Positions 12,177 through 24,176 are shown, numbered from the stretch's first letter. The stretch is DNA of 64,000 nt from Datura wrightii (GCA_035772735.1 JASDFA010000018.1:63952001-64016000), one strand, 5' to 3'. The notes: generated by a model not told the origin, from the letters alone. Made by a program: numbers and translations.

Positions 12177-14451
12177 TGTCACGACCCTAATGTACACCCA
12201 GATCATAGACACGGGACAAGGGACCCCGGGAGACACCAAGTCGACCCATGACACATGCATACAAATAATCTTATTTAAATAAGAGGAATGCTAAACATAA
12301 AACATAGTGGAAACGTAACCATAACATAACATCAGAAAATACTAGAGGTATACATAGGCTGAGTTCTACATCCTGTCTGAAAGCCTCTACTACATAAGAT
12401 GGGTTGATGGGACAATATCCTCAACTAACTCGAACAATACTGAAACATAAGATAACATAAGAGTCTATCAAACAGCCCTTGAAACATGAGGACTCACCAA
12501 TAAGGTGAGATGGACTAAGGATGAGGATGAGCCTGAGGTCCGGACCCTGTATCATGAAATGATACAGCATAAAAGGTATGCGGTCAGTACGTAGAATGTA
12601 AAGAGTATGCAAGGTAAGTAAAAAGGATATTTAAAAGTAAAATAAAACTCATAAGTAAACGTAGGAGAAGGACATCATGCATATATCATAAACTCCGTAA
12701 GAAAATATAAGGCTAAAGGCTTTCAGATCATTCATAAAGCGTTCATAATCATAATCGTAAGTAAACATTATCAAAACATAACTTGAGCCAATAACATAAT
12801 TATAACAATGCATAAAACGTGCGGAACAATGGGAGGAGTTGTCATAACCGACACTATCATAGTAGAGCCTTTCATGATGCCCCACTATCTCGCTCAAGTG
12901 GGCAGAGCCGACCCTGGCTTTCCAAGAGAGGGTCGTGCATTAGGAGTGATATCACATTTGAGGGGATTATTATCAATACATCATATCATTTTGAAATCCA
13001 AGGTGGCATGTGGTTATGAGACACTGGCGTAGTCCTTTGAACGCCGGGCTACTCGGTGCTAGACACGGCTCCTAAAAACATGCATATAGGATCATACGTA
13101 TCATGCATTAATATTCATTGGCTAAAATATAACATTTATTATCATTGATCCACTTTAAAATATTCTTAGTCAAGAATCATAGGCCTTTTTCATCGGCCAA
13201 CATCACAAATCAATAAATTATGTAATTCACTTCATAAATCATAAATCATTCTTCAACATGTGGGAATTGCCAAATACTTCATCATATTCAATTCTTTCAA
13301 AATATGCTCATAAACATGGATAACTTGAATTCATGTTTTTCCTTCATCAATAAACTCAAAATATTGCATATTCATCATAAATCATAACTTTCATGAACCT
13401 TCATCAAATGGGCATTTTAGATTTAAAAATCTTGAAACATGATTTTAAAGAAAATAATATAAAACATGCCATCATTCATGATTCAATAATTAAAACTCAA
13501 TTAAATCATACCCGTAAAGAGAAATCACATTTTCATGCATTTGGGTAAAACCCCATAGACTTGAATAGAAGAATTCATTATTTAAATTGGAATTTGGGCA
13601 TGGGTGTGAAAGGATTTCACCCATTCTTAAACCCTACATAACTGGGAATGGATTGATTTCGAAGTTCCTGGAATACCCACAAAGAAATTGATGGAAACTT
13701 GGGGAAGAAGACCTTGAATCTCCCAAAAATCTCTCTAAAGCTCTTGCATGGGAATGGGTATGCATTAGTGACTTAACCTATCTTAACACACTCAAAAAAT
13801 ACACCAAACTCCGTAGTTTAGGGTCTCAAAGCATGGAAAAGTCAAAAATGCCCTTAATAAAATTTTCCTGAAAACTGCTCTGGACGGACCAACGACTGAT
13901 CTAACGGGTCATTGCTCGACACCATGGCTCGTGGTATCGAGTCATTGGGTCCACCGCCTCATGACATATCTCAGGTCCTTCCTACGACTCACCAGGATGA
14001 GTCATTAAATCAAATGATAGGTCGTTGAATTAACCATCATCAACTCTTTGACCAATCTGACTTTCTTTTCCACGAGCCTCACCACGACTCATGGTGCCTT
14101 CCAATGAGTCATGGTCTTAATCCGTTATAAGCACTGGACATTTCAACCCACAAACAACGACTAGAAACAATGGGCCATCACTTCTCACCACGAATCGTGG
14201 GATGCCCCCTGGGTTCCCCATCAGCCTAAGTTTAGTCTTTCCAACGACTGATAACAATGACTCGTTGTTCCTGAAAATGAGTCATTATACCTTCCATTGT
14301 CACCATTGCCTCCCTGAACTACCATACCACAAAAACTTACGACGACTCGTTGTAGTCATTGAGTCACCCATCCTATGATGTTTTTGCTAGTTTTATGCAC
14401 TTTTCAAATTCAACTCCTGGGTCTATTCTTAGGCCTTCCTGAGGTGTTACA
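12177..14451 (-). repeat. 5' LTR of element C
   Basis: 2275 bp, flanked by the primer site at 12162-12172 and by the target duplication TTTTC at 14452-14456. The U3 side (about 13870-14370) is dense in ACGACTCGT-like words. Confidence 0.92.
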
Positions 14452-14456
14452 TTTTC
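14452..14456. repeat. Target-site duplication of element C, right copy (TTTTC)
   Basis: Partner of CTCTC at 4832-4836. The two mismatches are both C-to-T, as expected for methylated cytosines in silenced DNA. Confidence 0.7.
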
Positions 14457-15420
14457 CCGAACCCTGAGTTGGTGATAGCTGGACCTGAGATCAATCTTGG
14501 AGAAACACTTGGCACCCTGAAGATTGTCAAACAAATCATCGATCCTGGGTAAAGGATACCTGTTCTTGATGGTGAGCTTGTTCAACTGACGATAATCAAT
14601 GCACATCCAAAGCAAACCATCCTTCTTTCGGACAAATAACATTGGTGCACCCCATGTAGACTTACTCGACCTAATGAAGCCCTTATCTAACAGGTCCTTC
14701 ATCTGATCCTTCAATTCTTTTAGCTCGGCTGGAGACATTCTGTAAGGCGGAATAGATATAGGCTGCGTGTCGGGAAGAAGATCTATACCGAAATCAATCT
14801 CCACTCGGGAGGGACACTTGGAAAATCATCAGGAAATACCTCTAGATATTCATGTACTACTGGTACGGACTAGATAGTCGAGATCTCAGACTCCATGTCC
14901 TTAACCCTAACTAGATGGTACAAGCAACCCTTAGAAATCATCTTTTTGGCCTTAAGGTAGGAAATAAATCGACTTACCGGCCTAACTAAACTACCCTCCC
15001 ATTCTAAGACAGGCTCACCTGAAAATCTGAACTCTACTAACTGAATCCTACAATTTACTGAAGCATAACATGCAAATAGCAAATCCATGCCGAGAATAAC
15101 ATCAAAATCGGTCATGGTTAACTCTACCAAATCTGCTAAGGTGACCTTATGAAGGGCTGAGACCGGGAAATCTCTATACACCTGTCTAGTTATAATTGAG
15201 TCACCTACTGGGGTAGAAACTGAGAAGGTTCTAATAATAAATTGGGATTGACTCTGAAGCTACTGGCTATATATGGTGTCATAAAAGATAAAAGGCAGCC
15301 CTCGGATCTAACAAAGCATACACATCAACAAGAAAAACTCCAAACATACCGGTGACTCCATCTGGTGAGGCCTCTTTCTCCTGACGAGTAGCTAAGGCAT
15401 AAAATCTATTCTGGCACTGA
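14457..15420 (-). pseudogene. Element B protease and N-terminal RT (degenerate)
   Basis: 15181-14870 is the protease C-terminal half (MTDFDVILGMDLLFACYASV). 14804-14457 is the RT fingers (PPYRMSPAELKELKDQMKDL; WGAPMLFVRKKDG; MCIDYRQLNKLTIKNRYPLP; KIDLRSSYHQLRVREN). Just after VREN the frame runs into the LTR of element C, so the last residues of this reading frame are LTR sequence, not pol. The RT resumes at 4831. Confidence 0.88.
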
Positions 15421-16580
15421 CCGCCAGCTGCACTAGTGGATGCCCCCTGATATGCTGTGCGTGGAGGAGGGGCTGCTTTACTAAAAGCTGGGCCTCGACC
15501 CCCAACCTAGTCCTGTCTCGCAGTGGGACAATCTTTGAGCATATGTCCAGGCTGCCCACATCTAAAACAAGCTCCTGACCCTGCCAAACACTGGCCTGTG
15601 TGTCCTTGGTCGCACTTGCGACAAGCTGGAATGCTGGACTCTGGGGGCCTACTGCTAATACCCCTCGAGCCTCTCTGATCATGTCTGTACCTAGATGGTA
15701 CACCCAGCACTGAAGATGCTGGGGCTAATGATCTCTTGTGGGTCTGCTGTCAATGCCCACCACCGGACTTCTGTTGAGAAAGTCTGTGGTTCTTAGTCCT
15801 GGCCCTCTTGCCCTCCCTCTCCCTCGAATGTGCTGCCCCCATCTACTGAGCGTATAGCACCATACAAGGGAAGTCCATGTCCTGATGGAGCATAGCTTTC
15901 CTGCAAACCTTGTCCAAATATCCTGGTATACCATGTATAAATCTGCTTACCCGCGCCCGTTGGTCGGTCACTAACTCCGGGGCATACATAGATAGGCGGG
16001 TGAACTCAAGGGCGTACTCCTGAACAGTAATCCTTCCTTGCTTTAGATTCACAAATTCATCTACTTTCAACTCCCTCATCTCTCGAGGGAAGAATCGATC
16101 GAGGAATGCAACCTGAAACTCCCCCCATGTGATCGGACCTGCTCCAGCGACCCTACTGTCATTCCACTAGCGGAACCAAATATGTGCAACCCCATTAAAC
16201 TGGTAAGAGGCCAACTCTGCGCACTCAACACTGATCACCCCCATAACCTGGGTGATGTTGACAATCTCATCAATGAAATTATGCGGGTCCTCATCTACCT
16301 TGGACTTTTAAAACTCCGGTAGGTTCATCCTCAAGAAGTCCCTGACTCAAGCCGCCGCTGCATTGCCATTTTACAAAACATGCTCAACGTCCTACTGATT
16401 GACCTGAGTACTCAAGGGCTACGCAAGCATCTAAATGGCATCTCGGAACTCAACATGAGCGGCTGGCTCCGGTGCCTAAGGCTCCTGAACTAGTGGGGAT
16501 GGCTGGTGCTCATTACCGTTTCCCTCATCGTGGCCTTCACCACCTCCATTCCTCCTTCTATTCATCCTTCTAGGAGCCAT
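15421..16580 (-). pseudogene. Element B gag (degenerate), with CCHC zinc knuckle
   Basis: The likely ATG is at 16580 (MAPRRMNRRRNGGGEG). A stop follows about 35 codons later. 16079-15843 holds the conserved core (LKQGRITVQEYALEFTRLSM; VSRFIHGIPGYLDKVCRKAM). The zinc knuckle lies at 15569-15528 and is complete: C-F-R-C-G-Q-P-G-H-M-L-K-D-C, i.e. CX2CX4HX4C. An extra upstream pair of cysteines (CRKCDQGHTGQC) is normal for this lineage. Nucleic-acid binding is the family role. Confidence 0.85.
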
Positions 16581-16772
16581 GATTCTGCAATCGCGAATAG
16601 ATCGAATTAGGAGGATAGAAAGTCTTTTCATCAAATGATATAGATTATGAAAGAAGGGAACATTTCCTAAAACATCTAGTAGCCTCTTTGTTATAAGTGT
16701 GGCACGCTTCACACCCATAAAAAAACTCTACCTAACGTGACTTTTAGACTCCCTAGGACACTTCAAACCTAT

Positions 16773-16785
16773 GGCTCTAATACCA
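16773..16785 (-). other. Primer-binding site of element B (tRNA-iMet type, one mismatch)
   Basis: The minus strand reads TGGTATTAGAGCC four bases after the LTR end. It differs from the canonical TGGTATCAGAGCC by a C-to-T. Element F has the same variant. Confidence 0.85.
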
Positions 16786-16789
16786 AGTT

Positions 16790-19356
16790 TGTCACGACCC
16801 AAACAGAGGCTCGAATCATAGACACAGGACAAGGGACCCCGAGAGACCCCAAGTCGACCCATGGCAGAAGCGTTCAACTAACTCATTCAATAAACATGAA
16901 GAAAACATAATTATAAACTCAGTGGAAATCTCATACAATGACACATCATAATAATTTCCGAAGCTACGCATACATAAGTTCGAAAGCCTCTAGTATAGAA
17001 GAGTTGATGGGACAAGACCCCAACTAACTCCACAAAACATGAATCTGAAATACGACATGAAACTGAAAGTCTAGTCCTAAAAAGATGGGGACTCACCACT
17101 CATGCAGGTGCTAACTCTGATAAGCGATTATGAACAGGGCTGAACTTGGAAAACGAATCCTGCATCATGAAACGATGCAGCATAGAAAGTATGCGGTCAG
17201 TACGTGGAATTTACCGAGTATGTAAGGTAAGTAAAACCTCTTTAGTAAAGTAGATCATTTAAAAGATTTCCTAACATATCATAATCTTTTATGTATAAGT
17301 AAAAGGCTACATGCATTCATTTTGAAATTTATTCTTATCATAACATGTTCATGCATAGCTTTATAACATCATGACTGACTCAAATGACTAAAAGTTGAAA
17401 CATAACATTTATATCAAAAGCTTAACAATGAGTCAAACCTTGCTTTTTGAACATGCATGCATAAGATAATTATGAGTAATGAATATGCAATTTGAATGAT
17501 TTAGGCAGTGGGAGACCTGTCACTTAACTGACATACCATGATAGAGCTTTTGTGGTCCCAACTATCACACTCAAGTGGGTAGAGTCATCCATAACCTTGC
17601 CCTGGTGATGAATGATACCATGATATTGATATCAAGCTGAAGGGCCAATCGGGCCGAGGATAGCTCACAAGGGAGGTCTCAATAATAATAGTATCAACCT
17701 CATTGGCGCGTAGTTTTAGGGCATAGGGTAATCGACCCTTAACCCGCTCGGTGCTAGACTTTTCTCCCAAAACCATGCAATTCTTGATATCATATATAAC
17801 GAAGCTCTACATCATCTATTGATGAAGCTCAACATTGCCTATTGACAAAGCTCAACATCGTCTCTTGACGAAGCTCAAGATGAAATCATGCATAACTCAA
17901 CATTGTACGAGACGAAGCCCAACATTGTCTATTGACAAAGCTTATAATGAAATCATGCATAGACTAGAAATCATACGAGCATGAAGCTCAACATTGACAT
18001 ATATCTAAATTATGAATTCATGCATTCCAAAACATACCACAAGCTCAATCATAGGTGGGAGAATCTACTTCAAATCATGTGGTAAGCTACATGTAGAAAT
18101 ATTTACTCAACATACCAAAAGCTAGAATTTATAATATAAATTGGGAAATTATACTTCAACAATGTGGTAATCTTATTTAAGAAAAACCATCACTTTAAAT
18201 CAACATGTGGGCATAAGCCAAAGCTTTATCATACTTGGATCTAATCAATTCATTTTGAAAACAACAATATAATCATGGGTATTTTTAGAAACATCCTTTT
18301 CATCATCAACCTCATCATCATTACACGTTTGTCATAAATCACTTCTTTTATGAACTCATCATCCATGGGTATTTTAGATTCAAAATTAGGAAAACAATTT
18401 TTATAAGGAAAAATAATTTAGAATCCGCCCAAGCTTCATAATTCATCAATATAAACACAATCTAATCATACCTATGCATAAAGATCGAAGAATCATGCAA
18501 TTGGGTAAAACCCCATACTTGATCGTAGACAATTTATCACATTTGGATAGAAATTGGGCATGGGTGTTGAATAAGACACCTACTCATGGCCTTACATACC
18601 TGGGAGGGATGATTTTAACACTTATCTAATTGTCCAAGTTGAGATTCCAATGGAAACCTTCAAAACTTGCTCTAAATCCTCCCTTCAAGCTCTCAAGTTT
18701 GCATGCTTGGAATCAACTAGCTTAGAATAGGTTTTCCCCTCTTAAAACCCTGTAAAATGAGCCTTAAACGACGTAGTATAGGTCTTAGGAACTTAGGAAT
18801 TATGAAAATACCCCTTACTGAGTTCGCATGAAAACACTGCCAGATGGTCCTAGCGGACGACTATCGGATCGTCACTGGCCCAAACAACTCGTTATGTCGC
18901 TCGTCGGGTGCACTAGTTAACTGATTCTTTAGGGCTCGCAATGGTTGACTTAATGACCCGTTGCCAATGGTCACGACTCATTGCCACCTCTCGTTACACT
19001 GCCTTAGCATCAAATGGAACTCACCTTTCTTGATCACTACTCACCTCACGAGTCGTTGGGACAGACCACGACTCGTGGGGTCCCTTCCGTTAGGTAAACT
19101 AGACAGCTCCTCCATTTATTTTCCAACACCAACCCGCGAAGGACTTGACGACTCGTGGTGGCTGACCACGAGTTGTTACCTCACTCATGGGGACCTCAAT
19201 CCTTTATTTCCCCAGGCCTCCCCATGAGCCACCTGACGATTCGTGGGGTCTCCTCACGAGTCGTCCAACGACTCGTCCTGTGCCTGCAACATCAATTTCA
19301 CAATTTTTTCCCGTTTAAACTCCGGGGTGCGACCTGTGAGCTACTGGGGTAAAACA
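16790..19356 (-). repeat. 5' LTR of element B
   Basis: 2567 bp, TGTCACG at 16790 to AAAACA at 19356. The boundary is set by the primer site on one side and, on the other, by the start of recognisable element A protease sequence within 20 bases. Confidence 0.9.
17799..17882. repeat. 23-bp tandem repeat in B 5' LTR (3 full units plus partial)
   Basis: Units start at 17799, 17822, 17845 and 17868, exactly 23 bases apart. There is one unit more than in the 3' LTR. Confidence 0.85.
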
Positions 19357-19371
19357 TCAAGAGAGCTCACC

Positions 19372-20326
19372 TGACGTTGTTACGGGTATGTTACACCTCT
19401 TCAATCTAGATGCATATGCCCTATAGAACTAGGAGCCACACTATCATCATGACTCCCTATGTAGCTGTAGTTTGAAATAAGTCCAAAAGTCCTCTCAAAA
19501 CCCATCTAGTCTCTACCCCAGTTGGTGAGTCAGTTAGAGCCAGCTAGGTATTTAGAAACTGCCTAGTCTCAGTGGTCAATAAATTCATTCTAGTGGATCT
19601 ACTCGAACTAGGCATGATCGATTTCGACCTCATTCTTCACATGGATTGGTTGCACTCTGATTATTCCTCAATCGACTCCAGAACTAGAGTCTTCAGATTT
19701 TAGTTTCCAAATGGGTCCGTTTTAGAATGGATGGGTAGTAGTTTAGTGCCTAAGTGTCGGTTTATTTCCTACGTTAAGGCAAGGAAGCTTATTTCTAAAG
19801 GGTGAACCTATCACCTAGTTCGGGTAAAAGATTCTAACTCCGAGACCCAAACTATATAGTCAGTTTCTGTTATCAGTGAATTCCCAGACGTGTTTCCCAA
19901 AGATCTTCCCGGAATCCCTCTAGAGCGAAAAATAGACTTCGGCATAGACCTTCTTATAGAAACTCAGCCCATCTCATCCTCCTTATAAGATAGCTCTAGT
20001 TAAGCTTAAAGAGTTTAAGGAATAGCTAAAAGACCTCTTTGATAAGAGTTTCATCAAGCCCAACATCTCTCCATGGGGTGCTCCGGTATTGTTCGTGAGG
20101 AAGAAAGACAGTACTCTCAGAATGTATATTGACTATCGTCAGCTGAAAAAAGTTACAATTGAGGACAGGTATCCCCTGCCCAAGATTAATGACTTGTTCA
20201 ATCAACTTCAAAGAGCTAATCATTTTTCCAAATTAGATCTTAGGCTCGAGGTATCATTAGCTTAGAGTCGGGGAATGTGACATACTGAAAATAGCCTTCA
20301 GAACACGATATGGTCACTACAAATTT
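19372..20326 (+). pseudogene. Element A protease and N-terminal RT (degenerate)
   Basis: The reading starts with DVVTGMLHLFNLDAYAL, the usual entry to the protease in this lineage. Stops then replace the expected Leu-Asp active-site residues near 19423. Further on a VILGMDWL-like stretch is recognisable at about 19630 after frame changes, then the RT entry (RKIDFGIDLL at about 19930). Many stops; no function is possible. Confidence 0.8.
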
Positions 20327-21480
20327 GTGGTTATGTCCTTTGGACTAACTAATGCCCTTGCATCTTTCATGGATCTAATGAATAGGGTTTTCAAAGAGTA
20401 TTTAGACATGTTAGTCATTGTATTCATTGATGACATTTTAATATACTCCAGAAATGAGGAAGAGCATGCTAACTATCTTAGGATAGTGTTACAGACTCTT
20501 AGAGACCGCCAGTTGTTGGCAAAATTCAGCAAATGTGAATTCTGGCTGAAGTCTGTGGCTTTCCTTTGTCATGTCATCTCAGATGAGGGTATTCAGGTAG
20601 ATCCTCAAAAGATAGTAGCATTGAAAGACTGGTCAAAACCTACATCCCCAACAGATATCAGATGTTTCCTAGGTCTAGCCGATTATTACTGATATTTTGT
20701 AGAAGGATTTTCCTCTATTACGTCTCCTCTAACTAAGCTAACTTAGAAAAAGGTGAAGTTTCAGTGGTAAGATGTTTGAGAGAAGAGCTTCCAGGAGTTG
20801 AAGACTCGACTCACTACTGCTCTAGTTTTGACCTTACCAGAAGGAATAGATGGATTCATAGTATATTGTGACGCTTCCAGAGTTGGACTCGGTTGCGTTC
20901 TGATGCAGCAGGGTAAGGTGATATCTTATGCCTCCAGAAAACTCAAGGTTCATGGGAAGAACTAGCTGACTCTTGATCTAGAATTGGCAGCAGTGGTGTT
21001 GCTTTGAAGATGTGGAGGCATTACCTCTATGGGTTCATGTGGATTTTTTTTACCGACCACAAGAGCTTTCAACACATGTTCCAGTCAGAAGGATTTGAAC
21101 CTTCATTAGAGAAAGTGGTTGGAATTATCGAAGGATTATGAAATGAGCATGATATACCATCCGAGAAAGCAAAATGTGGCGCCTGACGCCTTAATAAGAA
21201 TGTCTATGGGGAGTGTTGCTCATGTTGAAAAGGACAGAAAGGAGTTAGCAAAAGATATTCATAGGTTAGCTCGGTTGGGAGTGAAGTTAGTTGATTTAGC
21301 TGAGGGTGGAGTAGTAATGTAAAATGGGTCAGAATCCTCGCTAGTTGTGGAGGTTAAGTCAAAACAAGATGAAGATCCCATACTGCTTAAGCTAAAAGAA
21401 GTAGTTCTCAGAAAAGAAGAAGAGGCTTTCTCCAAAGGGGGAGATAGTATGCTTCGTTACTAGGTTGACTATGTGTTCCA
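20327..21480 (+). pseudogene. Element A RT core and RNase H (degenerate)
   Basis: 20327-20692 is 121 clean codons of RT palm (MVMSFGLTNALASFMDLMNR; catalytic FIDDILIYS; ending CFLGLADYY at a stop). RNase H follows in pieces (VYCDASRVGLGCVLMQ at about 20860). 21119-21322 carries its C-terminal linker (KQNVAPDALIRMSMGSVAHV; DIHRLARLGVKLVDLAEGGV). Confidence 0.85.
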
Positions 21481-21489
21481 GACGTGGAT

Positions 21490-22689
21490 GACTTGAGACA
21501 ATAGATACTGGTAGAAGCATGCAGCTCCAAATATTCTATCAACCCGGGTGGCACTAAGATGTACCGTGATCTATGAAAAATCTACTGGTGGAACGACATG
21601 AAGAGAGATATTTCAGAATTTGTGGCTAAGTGCCCGAATTGCTAGCAGGTTAAAGTTGAACATTAGAGACCTAGAGGTATCACTCAAAATATCAACATAC
21701 CCACGTGGAAGTGGGAAGAAGTGAATATGGACTTTATTATAGGTGTAATTTGTACTCGTCGGCAGCATGAGTCAGTTTGGATAATAGTAGATTGGATGAC
21801 TAAGTCAGCACATTTCCTCCCAGTTAAAACTATAGACTCAACTGAGGATTATTCTTGGCTGTACATCTGCGAGTTAGTTAGACTAAATGGGGTGCCCCTA
21901 TCCATCATTTCAGATAGAGGTACCTAGTTCACCTCATATTTCTGGAAGTCATTTCAAAAAGGACTCGGTACTCCGGTAAAGCTCATCATAGCTTTTCACC
22001 CTCATATAGATGGAAAAGCGGAGAAGACAATTCAAACTTTAGAAGATATGCTGAGAGCTTGTGTTATCGATTTCAAACATTGTTGGGATGATCACCTACC
22101 TCTCATCGAGTTTCCATACAACAACAGCTACCACTTCAGTATTCAGATGGCCCTGTTTGAGGCATTATATGGTAGGAGGTGTCGGTCTCCTATAGGGTGG
22201 TTTGAAGTTGGTGAAGCTACCTTGATAGTACAAGGATCAGTTCATGAAGCTATGAAAAAAGTGCAACTTATCAGGGAAAGATTGATAACAACTCAAAGCT
22301 GAAAGAAATCATATGCTGATGTGAGGAGGAGAGAGTTAGAATTTCCTATAGATGATTGGGTGTATAAAAAATTTCACCCAAGAAAGGGCTGATGAAGTTC
22401 AGAAAGAAAGGGAAGCTCAGTCCGAGGTATGTAGGACCCTACAGGATTCTAAGGTGAATTGGCAACGTAGCCTATGAGCTATAAACAGAATTAGCATCTG
22501 TGCACCCAGTCTTCCATGTGTTACTATTAAAGAAGTGCATCAATGATCCGAGCTCAATTGTTCCATTACACAATGTGGGAGTGAATAGTAGCCTCTCTTA
22601 TAAAGAAGTCCCAGTTCAGATCCCAGACCGTCAGGTTTGTAAGTTGAGAAACAAGGAAATCACTTTCGTGAAAGTCTTGTGGAGGGAGC
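21490..22689 (+). pseudogene. Element A integrase and start of chromodomain (degenerate)
   Basis: The zinc-binding region is at about 21545-21650 (a stop replaces one residue in the CPNC-Q stretch). The catalytic core start is at 21721-21927 (MNMDFIIGVICTRRQHESVW; LSIISDRGT then a stop). The core end is at 22048-22302 (WDDHLPLIEFPYNNSYHFSI; YGRRCRSPIGWFEVGEA). 22500-22689 holds HPVFHVLLLKKCINDPS and the chromodomain start (RNKEITFVKVLWRE), cut by element D at 22690. Confidence 0.85.
22685..22689. repeat. Target-site duplication of element D, left copy (GGAGC)
   Basis: Perfect 5-bp match to 32650-32654. The chromodomain of A reads through in frame if D and one copy are removed. Confidence 0.93.
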
Positions 22690-23126
22690 TGATCTTGGGT
22701 AGATTTATATGCCCAAGTGATACTCAAACGTATCATTTTTACCTTGTTTGTTGTGCAATGTGTATATAATATCATGTAATTGGTAATAAAATGCGAATTT
22801 ATACTAACCAACATGATTAGCATTTGTTTTGCAGGAAAATGTGATTTTTAGGAGTTAAACTACATGTTGGAACTATGTCGGAGTTGGACTTGGATGCGAG
22901 CGTGGAAAAGACCTTGGAATGCAGGATTTATAGGGGCTCTGCGATGGGGCCGTGCCACGCTGCCATCGCGGTAGCACACTGCCTGGGCGTGAAATAAATT
23001 GGCACTTTCCAGTATGCCTGCGCGTCAGCTCTGTGGCACGGAGATAGGCCTCCGCGATGGCCTCCATGCCACGTTGAGGTTAATTCTCCGGACCATGAAA
23101 TTCTAGAGAGGGTCCGCGTCCACACA

Positions 23127-23166
23127 GTGTCACGGAGGCAGTGCTCCGCGTTGGCCTCCGTGACAC
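23127..23166. repeat. Hairpin in D 5' LTR (13-bp perfect stem)
   Basis: Arms GTGTCACGGAGGC (23127-23139) and GCCTCCGTGACAC (23154-23166) enclose a 14-base loop containing GCTCCGCG. It is one of a family in this element. Confidence 0.9.
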
Positions 23167-23200
23167 GTTGCTTGTTATTTCGGGAAAAATTTCCTACTAG

Positions 23201-23208
23201 TATAAATA
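23201..23208 (+). promoter_or_regulatory. Probable TATA box of D 5' LTR
   Basis: TATAAATA about 35 bases after the last U3 hairpin. It is conserved in the 3' LTR at 31698-31705. It would mark the U3/R region and drive the genomic transcript. Confidence 0.7.
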
Positions 23209-24158
23209 GCACACTTAGGTTTATTTTTAATCAGTTTTTAGTTTTTAGTTTTTAGACTGAGTTCAGAAGTGGAGAGCAGGAACGTGGGTTAGTAGCAGTT
23301 GAAGAACAGAAAAGCTAAGAGTTTTCTTCTCTTCCTTTCTTTTTTCCTTCAATTGTATGCATGATTTACACTCATTTTAGGATGATTAATCCAAGAATGA
23401 GTGGCTAATTCCCTTTCCTGCTGAGGTTTCGAACTTGTGTAATGTATTTTGATGATAATTGATATGGTTTCTTCTTCTTCTTGCATGTTGTTCTATTAAT
23501 TCTTGTCCTTACTACATTATTGATTGGCCAACATTAATGTATATCTAAAAAGTCCAATTTCACTCGAGAGAGCAAGAAATTGGAAAGTTGTGAATTAATA
23601 GGGTATTGTTCTTAACTTGATTTGGGAAAATTGGGTTTTGATGTGCTTTCTTGATAGAAATATACTTGAAAGCCGTATTAGTCAACTTAGGAACCGGAAT
23701 TGTAGTGCTAGGTCATCAATTGCATTTGATCACAGAAATGTAGACGGATGGTTTATGATTCTAAAGTGAAATTAAATACGAAAGTTTTAATTTCTAGGCA
23801 AACGTTCTTGGCTAGCAACATGAGGAAGAGGATAACCAAATTATCATGATTATCAAGTTCATTACTCGTTCTTAACCTTGGCATGTTCATATCCATTGTC
23901 TAAATTCAAAAGTAATTAAGTGTGATTAATTGTAGTATACATATAGTTTAGAAACAAAAACTCAAAATAACTCTTGGTTGCATTGTTGTTAACATAATTA
24001 GGAATAGAATAGAGATATAGTAAACTAGGCAATTTTACGTATCTAGAGCAGCCTCCTTGGATCGATACTTGGCTACTTAGCCACTTTATTACTTGTTTGA
24101 CCACGTACACTTGCGTGTCGGTTTTTAATATATACCGAGCAGACCGCGAACAAGTTTT

Positions 24159-24176
24159 TGGCGCCGTTGCCGGGGA
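24159..24176 (+). other. Primer-binding site of element D (tRNA-Asp)
   Basis: TGGCGCCGTTGCCGGGGA starts six bases after the LTR end. It is complementary to the 3' end of plant tRNA-Asp, the primer typical of Athila-type elements. Confidence 0.9.

Larger units (their letters stand above)
4837..14451 (-). mobile_element. Chromovirus C (Ty3/gypsy, Tekay/Del type) inserted in B's reverse transcriptase
   Basis: A 9.6-kb minus-strand element with both LTRs (4837-7146 and 12177-14451), each running TGTCACG..TGTTACA on the plus strand. It has a primer site at 12162-12172, a purine tract at 7147-7162, and degenerate gag and pol between. By eye the LTRs differ at roughly one position in ten, so the insertion is old. 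Its LTR ends resemble those of B (both start TGTCACGACCC with AGTCGACCCATG soon after), so host and guest are related families. Confidence 0.92.
1..19356 (-). mobile_element. Chromovirus B (Ty3/gypsy, Tekay/Del type), interrupted by element C, 3' LTR cut by window edge
   Basis: An LTR retrotransposon on the minus strand. Reading from high to low coordinates it has a 5' LTR (16790-19356), a tRNA-iMet-type primer site, gag with a CCHC knuckle, protease, reverse transcriptase, RNase H, integrase and a chromodomain-like C-terminus. A polypurine tract and a 3' LTR follow. The window starts inside that LTR: base 1 aligns near 17260 of the 5' LTR. The RT reading continues from 14457 to 4831 once element C is removed. 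All domains carry stops and frameshifts, so it is dead. The flank at 19357 is TCAAG; the matching duplication would lie left of the window. Confidence 0.9.
22690..24152 (+). repeat. 5' LTR of element D
   Basis: 1463 bp, TGATCTTGGG..GCGAACA. The U3 has a GC- and CpG-rich island at about 22930-23170 made of imperfect hairpins, then a TATA box. Relative to the 3' LTR, several CpG sites have become TpG or CpA. Confidence 0.95.
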
